Shown piece after piece: positions 56,406 to 64,000 of a DNA stretch of 64,000 nt. How positions within the stretch are numbered: position 1 is the first letter of the stretch; every line of letters begins with the position of its first letter. The translations under genes were made by a program, and so were the position numbers. Source of the stretch: Hymenopus coronatus (Eukaryota > Arthropoda > Insecta > Mantodea > Hymenopodidae); assembly GCA_030762935.1 (NCBI GenBank), contig CM060899.1:64716501-64780500 (forward strand), written 5' to 3'. Below the pieces are notes generated by a model. That model did no database searches. It saw only the letters and a list, made by a program, of their open reading frames with translations, and had not been told where the DNA came from.

Positions 56406-56843
56406 ATGGACACCAAAATAGAGATCAAAGAGGAGGATTCTCTCTTAGAAGATGTAGCCACACAGAATGAGAGAGAGTTGTTTACCAAGAATGTTATAAT
56501 AAAGCAAAGCTGCAATATTGTGCTTTTGGACAATGATTGTGAAGTGGCAATCAAAACAGAAATTAAACCAGACACCTCTTTTCCAAACTTTTGTGTACAA
56601 CAAGAGAGAGAATATTTTATCAAGCATCACATTAATCAGATAAATTCTGAAACTCTTACATGCAGCAATAAGATGGATACAAGAGCTCAAATTGGTTCAC
56701 AGAAACAGAGAATATTTCTTCCAAAATATCCTGTAATAAAGGATATGAAATACAACAATGATCAAGAAATAGATAACAAAATAGAAATTAAAGAAGAACC
56801 TTGGTGGCTAGAAACCAAAATTTCATCGGTTTGTGATGATAAG
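56406..56843 (+). CDS. Zinc-finger gene C, N-terminal exon (146 codons)
   Basis: Paralogue of 26958-27401. It starts MDTKIEIKEEDSLLEDV and ends SVCDDK before GTAGGT, phase 0. All four SUMO-type motifs are present (IKEE Lys8, IKTE Lys50, IKPD Lys54, IKEE Lys129), as is the PWWLETK block. Compared with B, it has lost two codons (CSNKMD versus CSSNCGMD). Differences are spread through the exon but the frame is intact and the IKxE motifs are kept, so the exon appears to be under constraint. The finger exon is beyond the window edge; by analogy with gene B it should lie within several kb of position 64000. Function as for gene B: probably nuclear, DNA-binding by the missing fingers. Confidence 0.88.
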
Positions 56844-57171
56844 GTAGGTGTTTTAGAAACTACATATAAACTGGTATAGTTTTATTATTGCTTGATAAAA
56901 TATTTGAATTATGTAATAAACAATTCATAAGGGTAACATACTATGTGAATGTGTTAAATGTTTGTCAGATGTGAATTTAAATAGTTGAAAGCGGTGGCAA
57001 AGATAGTTGTTAAAATTCTAACATTCCTAAGGGAATGTTTATTGCAATCATACAAAAAATGCTATAAGATGTGACATCTAACAATCAGCTACAGTTTCTT
57101 AAAAACAAACGAACAAAATTGAAATTAATGTTATGTAAAATCGAGGGGAAATTGAGTCATTGAAAGTATGT

Positions 57172-57390
57172 ACCATGCCCGAGTGGTTAAACCACTCGTC
57201 TCTCACATAGACAGCCCAGGTTCGATCCCAAGCAGCTGCATATGATATTTGTGGTGGACATAGCAGTGCAGGAGTGCGTTTTTTCCAGATTCTCCACTTT
57301 TCCCCATCATTGTATTCTGCCGGTGATCCATCTTCATTCCATGTATCATTAGTGTCATCTCCTGCAATGCCAACAACAACAACAAAAAGT
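57172..57390 (+). mobile_element. SINE family 1, full length
   Basis: TGCCCGAGTGGTTAAACCAC, B box GGTTCGATCCC, body, then a tail altered to (CAA)n. Lies in gene C intron 1, absent from gene B. Confidence 0.85.
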
Positions 57391-58310
57391 CACTGAAAGA
57401 ACACAACTAACCTCATCATAATTGATATTATCTCTCTACCCCTTGGGACTGTAAGCCCTAAAGCTTAAAGTATTTGCTAATTTGCAGTAAGGATTAAAAA
57501 AATGTATTGCTATTTATATCATAGAAATGTAGGGTGAAATTAGATATGAGTTTGCAGATATCCCTAGTTCATTATTTTTAAAATGTTTGGAAATATTTTA
57601 TATTGTGTGTCGTGGAGAAAAAACATAATTGAGGAATAAAGAAATTGGCTCTTCTTTCAAACATGTGAAGCACAACTTTTTTTTTTTAAGTCCAATATAA
57701 GCAGAATATTTTTCCCGAAGTATGCTTTAAATTTGTTTATGTAATATATGCTTGAAATCACTTATAACTACGATTTTATGCCAGATATTTGTTTTTTTTT
57801 TGTTTTTTTTTTTGTTTAAGGTTTATACTCCTTTATTTATATACTTTCTGTTCATGCAGTATGCCTAAGTGATCCAACATATCAGAATGCTGCCATAAAT
57901 TATACTGTGTAACTATGTACGTTGTCTCTTAAGTTATGGTCACTAGCTATGCACACTAATTAACTAAGCTTAGCCAGAGCCTAGCCTAAAGCTAATCACT
58001 TATGTTTTCCACAAGTTCCTGCAAAGGATCTGCTGAACAATTTTTCGATTTTTAGTGTCAGTATGCTGCATATACTCATAAATGTGAGTATCTAAATATT
58101 CCCATGGAATATTATACCTGCATTGATCTGACAGTATAATAGTAACTACTGCTACTGCTTGCGCTACACTAATTAGTGCGTGTTATTAGCATTGCTATTA
58201 GTGTTATTGTTTATTAGAATTTAATATTATTAACTACATGGCAATAACTGAACAGGTCACATCACCGTTGTATCTGCAAAAACTACTGTTATATTTTACT
58301 AATTTTACAG
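57391..58310. other. Gene C intron 1
   Basis: AT-rich with T-runs at about 57679 and 57790-57812. It is not matched in gene B, whose intron 1 is shorter once the piggyBac element is subtracted. Confidence 0.45.
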
Positions 58311-58354
58311 GAAGAAAAAGCATCACAACGACCATTGAAGATGCAAGGATGCAT
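58311..58354 (+). CDS. Candidate alternative exon of gene C (44 nt)
   Basis: TTTTACTAATTTTACAG|...|GTGAGC encloses 44 bases reading EEKASQRPLKMQGC plus AT from phase 0. Like the 32-nt microexon it leaves phase 2, so it could replace that exon between exon 1 and the finger exon without a frameshift. Including both would break the frame (76 bases). The acceptor has a good pyrimidine tract and branch-like TACTAAT. No counterpart is seen in genes A or B, so this may be coincidence. Confidence 0.3.
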
Positions 58355-60632
58355 GTGAGCTTTATGGAATGGTTAATGCATTCAACAATATTATTATTTT
58401 AGACCCTGATAATCATGCACAAAAACACTATAAATGTGTTTGATTTATTTGAGAAATGCACATAGTGGATTACGACTGCGCCTACTTTAGCACATAGCTG
58501 GGTACGCTGTTTCAGAAATAATAAAGTAAACATGAAAACCTTATTTTATTAATATACTATTTATACAGTTAAACTTAATGGCAGAAACACCTTCCTCACC
58601 TTCATGCCAGATGTAAAGAACAGTGTGTTTATAAATATAGAGATAATTTTGCTTCAAACTATTTTTTTAAAACCTGCTTAGATATATCATGATGATTATT
58701 ATTATCATCATTATCATCATCACAACTACTACTATTGTTATTGTTATTAATGTTGCATAAAAACTTTCTATTTGACTAAGAAAGCTTTGCATTGTTTTCT
58801 TGCTCTAACCAAGCTTGTTATAAGTGTGTTCAAAAATTGCATTGTGAATCAATATTATACAATTCACAACTGGGATCATTTATCTCAATGGTTACAGAAT
58901 AAATGATAGGTGACTTTTCAAAAGTGGTTGATTTACTTGGTGGCTAAGATTGCAGAATCTCCCCATTCACCAGTTTCATCTGTGTTTTGTTGCACATATG
59001 TGATATGTTTTTTAGTATTTCAGAACTGTGTAGCTTTTATGCCTAAATAACCTTCCACATTTGAAAAAGTACAAGACACATCAATAATATTGGTTTAGTA
59101 GAACCACTTAGTATACCTAAGCATTCCTAAGCACGAGTTTCTTCGCTATAACTAACATATGCATATTTTTAGTAGAGCATTTCACCCAAAAATTCAAATT
59201 TGGAATTTCATCAGAAATAAGTGTTTGAACCCAAGAGTAGACTGCTTTTGCAATCGTGTATATCTCTAAAAGAAAGAGGGGGGCAGAAATAATGAAAAAA
59301 AAATGTACTAAACATTCTAAGTTCATCTTTGAGAGTTGCAACGAATATCTTGAAGAAATTGCTCTTCAAGCTTTGTAACACTGTTCATTATCTTTTATTT
59401 GTTTAACAATTTTCTAATGTATTTGTATGTCAAAAATATGTATATTTTTAATTTTCTATGAATAGCCTATATAAACCCTTATTAGATTGCGTCTCGTATA
59501 ATTGTATATAAGAAAACTTAAAAAAAATGCAAAACTACAGGAAAAATGCCACGCTCATTCAAATAAAGTCTTATTTTTAATTTTAGCTGTTTCCAAAAAT
59601 TACATACATATGCAATTTTAACGTTTGTAAAAGTGCAGTTAGTTGACGTACTTGAAGTTTGCAATTTTTGTTTCTTTCCCTTATGCAAGGGCTATTAGGT
59701 GAATAAACATTTGAATTCTGTTTCCAAATGTTCCTACTGTAACTTAAAAAGGAATTTATTTTTGTGAAAAAGCAGACTGTAACATAATGTAATAGAAGAA
59801 TAAAGTTCTATTCACAATGCAGCTGTAGGTGTAAGAAATTTGGCACAGATGTCTGGATCTGTAAATTGCATGTGAAAATATTATAAGCATACCTAAAGTT
59901 ACAAATTGAGCAGCAGAACCAACAATATCCAATGTGGAGGGTCATCCTTTCTTTTTGAATAAATAGGGCATAAAGGCTGTTGTACAAAGCAATTACAGAT
60001 CACGTTTGATGTAAGAAGACAAAATGAAACCACTCCACAGTTGTAGAATAGATGGCATAAAACCTTGCATTGTTCAGAAGCTATCTATGCTTGGAGAAAG
60101 AAACACAGAATACTTCTGTGCATCCAATATAATTATAAAGTTTGGAATTTCCAGTCTATTGTATTACATAACACCTAACATGACAGTGTGAATGGTTACT
60201 TAAATGACATGTGAAAAGCCATTTGCTGTGTTTAACTTTAAATGGGATTGGGTGTTTGTATGAGTACTATACATAAGACATTTTCTTTGTTAGGTAAGTT
60301 TCTGTGAGTATACCATATCAAGTTTGCATAAATATTTATCTGATGTAATCATTGATTCTTATTTACCATTACCGAACACTCCTTTTGCTAGGTTTCTTCT
60401 TTGTAAAACAATACTCAGATCTGAATACTTTCTCTAGTGCACATGTTCTCTTTTTACCCTATTACATAATAAAACTGAAGTTTTTGTTTCTGCATGAGCG
60501 CAAATGGTATATACCAATTTACCTATAAACCACACCTGGTGCTTTAAAGAGAAATGATAAAGATAGATATGATGGAGGAGCTAAGACTTCAAAGATGACT
60601 TTGAATAACTATATATTTGTATTCTGTTACAG
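58355..60632. other. Gene C intron 1, distal part
   Basis: AT-rich, including (ATT/ATC)-type triplets at about 58695-58750. From about 60270 it matches gene B 30690-31022. No coding signal. Confidence 0.5.
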
Positions 60633-60664
60633 GAGGGGAACTTTACTCCAGTAAAATCACTGAG
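60633..60664 (+). CDS. Zinc-finger gene C, 32-nt microexon
   Basis: TTCTGTTACAG|...|GTAAGA encloses EGNFTPVKSL plus AG. Length and phases are identical to the A and B copies. Leu replaces the Pro before the split Arg codon. The next exon lies outside the window. Confidence 0.88.
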
Positions 60665-60949
60665 GTAAGACATTTTCCTTTACTGGTGGTTCTTTCTTTA
60701 TGCTAGTATTATGATAAGTGTGTATATATAGAGAGAGAGAGAGATGGAAAGGGGTAATTTCATGAACTATGCTAAAATAATTCAGGAGATTATATAAATG
60801 TCTGATATAAGTAGTATTAGATACGAAATACATGTTCCACAGCTAAACATAATGCAGCTATAATGTGTTAAACAAATTGGTTTCAAATGCAGATAAATGG
60901 ATGTTAAATCAAAATCAGCTGAAAACCTGGCTGCATAACTTGTTATTTG
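60665..60949. other. Gene C intron 2, proximal
   Basis: Contains a short (GA)n at 60729-60744. The start aligns with gene B after its microexon (TTTTCCTTTACTGGTGGTTC). Confidence 0.5.
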
Positions 60950-61480
60950 TGTTCTCAAGATTTACTGCCCTCGCCAATTTCAAATACATCACTTTATAGT
61001 ATGACAGTATCCATGGCTTAACTTCCTTCTTGCATTCTGTAGCCTACTCTTAGAGGCAGTTATTTAATTGCTCCTCTGTCTTAATGCATAATGCCAAAAG
61101 CTGATGACCCGAAGGTCATAGGTTTGTTTTCTACCATGAATTTAACTTTATTTGTTTCTCTTAAGTCCATACGAAGAAGTGCAACTTTTTGTAAAGATTC
61201 AAACTCCAAAAAAAATACTGCCTATTGTGTAAAGTTAATGTCATAACTATTAGACCAGAAAGCTACCCTCTCCAATGGCTCTTCGTTTTTGTTGTCGGCT
61301 TCTCAAATAGTATAATATTTAGCCAGTGACAGACTGGTACTTTAGACACTTATATCCATCTCAAAATTTGAGCAGACAGGCAATAGGTTTTCTGTCCCAA
61401 GTTACTTGTTTAAGACACCGCTTTTTTCTTTGAAAATATTTTGTTGTAGTTCATTAACACCCTGTATATGTGAGTGATAT
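60950..61480 (-). mobile_element. CAGGGTGT element, reverse, 3'-incomplete
   Basis: The complement begins TACAGGGTGTTAATGAACTA, then CAACAAAATATTTTC. It continues like 33797-34300 (AGTACCAGTCTGTCACTGGC; GCATTATGCATTAAG; AAATCTTGAGAAC). It lies upstream of the shared 61480-62090 block, whereas the gene B copy lies downstream of it, so the two are independent insertions. Confidence 0.65.
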
Positions 61481-62094
61481 GTACTTAAATGGGATAATAA
61501 CAAAATTTATCCAACATATGGTATTGAGCTATAAAATTCTTCCAATTTGCAATTTATAAATTACCTAAAGCCTAAAGCATATTGGAATGTGTATACATTG
61601 AGAATGCAGTGGAATAGAAAATGATTATTAAACTCCACAGAGAATGCAATGGAGTAGAAAATGATTATTAAACTCCACAAAAAATGCATATACAAATATA
61701 AAGCCTCAAGCCTACTACATAACATTCCAAGCAATGTGCATGAATGACTAAGATGTATTTCTTAACCAAATACAAGACTAAGCTTAAAAAGCAACCGTTA
61801 TTTCTGTATACAATTGTATAAATTCTATATTATACTTAGTTCTGTAATTACCACTAATCAAATAATGCAATTGCTAGTCAAATGTATAGAATTGCTGTAT
61901 AAGTCTGTGAATAGCATTTATTCTAACTCTATAGCTGTATAAACACTGAAGTTTCTGGATACCAAAATGATCCTATGTAATTAGCTTTCCTGTGTTTTTT
62001 ATTACAATTAAATAATAATTGTTTTATTTTGTTTTTACCAAGATATTAATACAATAAAGAAAATTTAATATAAGTGTGTGTGCATTTCTAATGT
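61481..62094. other. Gene C intron 2, shared with gene B
   Basis: Aligns with gene B 33300-33795. Contains a private tandem duplication at 61601-61685. No coding signal. Confidence 0.5.
61601..61685. repeat. Two-copy 40-bp tandem repeat, gene C only
   Basis: GAATGCAGTGGAATAGAAAA, then TGATTATTAAACTCCACA, is repeated at once with few changes. Gene B has a single copy at about 33418-33462. Confidence 0.8.
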
Positions 62095-62640
62095 GTCATC
62101 CTTTATGGTCTAGGGGTAACATGCTAACGTCTGACTCCCAAGGTTGTGAGGTTTAAACCCCACAGAGAGAAATTAATTGCTATTTTTTTATGCATAAAAA
62201 TCTTTAGCATGTGGCTTCTTTTTGAAGGAAAGTAAACCTAGTTGTTTTCTACTTTAGATTTATTGCATGTAAAAGAACCCCAAGCCTGATAAACAGCCTC
62301 TGAGCAAAATTAAGTAATCTTCATACCCAGTATACAATGGAATTCCCTGAACCATATTAGGCCGCGCCATGGCTGAGTGGTCAGATCACTCACCTCTCAT
62401 CTAGATGGCCCGGGTTCGATCCCAAGCAACCACATGTGAGATTTGTGGTGGGCAAAGTGGATAGGGGCGGGTCTTCTCTGGTTTCTCCCACCATCACATT
62501 CCACCAGTGCTCCATCTTCATTCCACGTATCATCAGTGTCATTGCCTGTGGTGCCGTAGTAATAAAAGCGGGTGTTAAACACTATAAAAAATTAATCACG
62601 TTAGTTAAAAAAAGTGTCCATAAATAAAACCTACTTCCTT
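62095..62640 (+). mobile_element. SINE family 2 (diverged), gene C copy, split by family 1
   Basis: TCTAGGGGTAACATGCTAAC and GTAAAAGAACCCCAAGCCTG precede the insertion. GTTAGTTAAAAAAAGTGTCC, then ATAAATAAAAC, follows it. This is the counterpart of 37575-38935 in gene B. Confidence 0.85.
62361..62590 (+). mobile_element. SINE family 1, full length, inside family 2
   Basis: GGCCGCGCCATGGCTGAGTG, B box GGTTCGATCCC, body, and GTGTTAAACACTATAAAAAA. Absent from the gene B counterpart, so it inserted after the duplication. Confidence 0.9.
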
Positions 62641-62844
62641 CTTTTTCCAAAATGTTTAACTTGGTGGCTTGGAAACACACAATGTTCATATTTACCAGCC
62701 TCACCTCTATTTTATTATACAAGTTGAATTTCTTTATAATGTAAAAATTATCACCTTTATGCTATCAACTATGTGATCAAGTAGAAGATAAAATGCAGTT
62801 ACGAATATGATGGACTTTCATATAACTTCAGCCCTCTTGGATGT

Positions 62845-63050
62845 GCTGGTCTTGGTGGCTCAGATGATTAGCATTGACCTTCTGTTCCTAAGATCGTAGA
62901 TTCAAGCCCAGCCTAAGAGATGATTGTTAAGTGGGTTTAAATTCAAAGCAGTTTCTGTAAATTTACTGCCAGGTAAAAGAACTTCAGCAGAACAAAGCTT
63001 CAGCACACTGGTGCCACTGATATGTTATTGGCCTTCACATTTTACAAGCA
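62845..63050 (+). mobile_element. SINE family 3, gene C copy
   Basis: TCTTGGTGGCTCAGATGATT, ATTCAAGCCCAGCC and AGGTAAAAGAACTTCAGCAG. Shares position and flanks with 39117-39310. Confidence 0.8.
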
Positions 63051-63324
63051 AACAAATTTGTTTTTTCCTTTTGAGTTTAAAACAAAATGTGAAATGAAAC
63101 CAAATCTGCAAACATTTATTTTGAGTAACATGAAAAACATAGAAAAATGAACTTTTGTAAGCAAATTGGCTGAGAAACCTATGTGATACTTGAGAGATTT
63201 TAAATAGAATTAAACGTTTTTTAAAGTTTGTTCTTCAATGTGTAATGAGTTAATCTTTCATTCTCATTCATATTAGAGAATCTGTAAGAAATTCCATCCA
63301 TTGTATAGGTTCTGTACTGGCTTA

Positions 63325-63776
63325 TTGACCCTTTTAGTGCTAATCACAATCTAATCATAGCGTCATTTTCATATTTTTTAAATCTTTTCCAGTGGAAAAT
63401 TTTGTGTTATCTCTATGTCATAGCCATTGAGAAAAGCTTTCTGGAGCTTTTCAGGACCTTGTCTTCACTTCAGAGTGCTAAGTTAGCTCCAAATTTAATT
63501 TCTCTAACCAGTATTTGTGTATGCTGGTTGAAATATGGCGTCATGTAGCTGAAGGTTATGAGCTGTAGAGAAAATAGGAGCTGCAGTTCATGATGTATTA
63601 GAAGAAATCAAGTGATTTTGAATTTTCAGGCCTTGATGAAAGAGTATCTGACATCCACATAAGAGGGGAAGATATATATTCTAGCTTCAGCAATGAAAAT
63701 GTATCTGATATCAACATACCTCGTGTGCATGCAAATAATTGGTGTACATATCAAAATGGATTTACAGAGGTATAAC
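63325..63776. mobile_element. TTAA (piggyBac-type) element, gene C copy, left half
   Basis: Starts CCCTTTTAGTGCTAATCACA after TTGA. It follows the gene B element to AAAATGGATTTACAGAGGTA, then TAAC, where a SINE interrupts it. The small frame seen in the gene B copy has stops here. A deletion just left of it relative to gene B removed about 60 bp. Confidence 0.82.
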
Positions 63777-63779
63777 AAT

Positions 63780-64000
63780 GGCCGCGCCGTGGCCAAGTGG
63801 TCAGACCATTCGCCTCTAACCTAGGCAGCCCAGGTTCGATTCCAAGCAACCGCATGTGAGATTTGTGGTGGACAAAGTGGTGCAGGGGCAGGTTTTCTCT
63901 GGGTTCTCCGGTTTCCCTCGCCATCACATTCTACCGGGGCTCCATCTCCATGTATCATCAGTGTCATCACCTGCGGTGCCATTGCAGTAAAAACAGGCGT
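63780..64000 (+). mobile_element. SINE family 1, cut by the window end
   Basis: GGCCGCGCCGTGGCCAAGTG, B box GGTTCGATTCC and body to AAAACAGGCGT. Only the A-tail is missing. It is inserted in the TTAA element and absent from gene B at this place. Confidence 0.9.

Larger units (their letters stand above)
56100..63776 (+). repeat. Segmental duplication: gene C locus, partner 21655-40140
   Basis: Exon 1, microexon, both splice contexts, introns, a diverged SINE family 2, a SINE family 3 and the TTAA element occur in the same order and orientation in gene B (21655-40140) and gene C. Gene B is longer because of private insertions (22.3-26.6 kb elements, piggyBac, satellite, TIR element, mariner-like pseudogene, hAT-like element). 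Gene C carries its own SINEs, TIR element and tandem repeat. Confidence 0.88.

Noticed and set aside
1..64000. CRISPR arrays, operons, bacterial promoters or Shine-Dalgarno sites
   Set aside because: Spliced genes, SINEs and eukaryotic transposons show that this is nuclear eukaryotic DNA. No regularly spaced short direct repeats of CRISPR type were seen.

Overview
The window is AT-rich, intron-rich and saturated with transposons, so it is eukaryotic. Several things point to an arthropod: C2H2 zinc-finger genes with a separate acidic IKEE-type N-terminal exon, tRNA-derived SINEs, piggyBac, hAT/ZMYM1-like, DUF4817 mariner-like, Jockey-like and Ty3/gypsy remnants. I cannot name the species. A chelicerate or polyneopteran insect is possible, but that is inference.

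The host genes are three tandem, same-strand paralogues of one poly-C2H2 zinc-finger gene, here called A, B and C. Each locus uses the same parts. First comes an N-terminal exon (146-148 codons) with clustered psi-K-x-E (SUMO-type) motifs. Next is a 32-nt microexon that starts in phase 0 and ends in phase 2. Last is one exon carrying every finger. Gene A has lost its first exon to the left of the window (microexon 3989-4020; 16-finger exon 10934-12512, followed by decayed fingers). Gene B is complete (26958-27401, 31023-31054, 40948-42199; 575 residues, 12 fingers). Gene C runs off the right edge (56406-56843, 60633-60664, plus a candidate alternative exon at 58311-58354). Introns and upstream flanks of B and C align along most of their length, so they arose by segmental duplication. 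A is an older relative.

The space between exons is almost wholly mobile DNA. Up to about 10 kb: SINEs, two piggyBac remnants, an inverted SINE pair. 12.5-14.2 kb: zinc-finger relics. 17.2-20.0 kb: a large inverted repeat with a perfect 85-bp-arm palindrome nested in it. 22.3-24.5 kb: a hAT/ZMYM1-like transposase pseudogene split by a SINE. 27.9-30.2 kb: a nearly complete but decayed piggyBac inside gene B intron 1. 31.4-38.9 kb: a satellite-like array interrupted by a TTAA element, a TIR element, a hammerhead-like inverted pair, a mariner-like pseudogene, and a hAT-like element inside a SINE. 43-51 kb: a decayed multicopy arthropod protein gene, LINE fragments, a Ty3/gypsy integrase remnant and a long Jockey-like LINE. 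51-54 kb: microsatellites and a rearranged second copy of the 18-21 kb repeat.

The probable biology is a young, diversifying cluster of sequence-specific nuclear repressors embedded in the transposons such genes often control. The DNA-contact residues differ between paralogues, finger arrays grow and decay, and the putative SUMO platform is kept. Shared and private insertions order the history: the 1-kb TTAA element has an apparent empty site in A but is filled in B and C.
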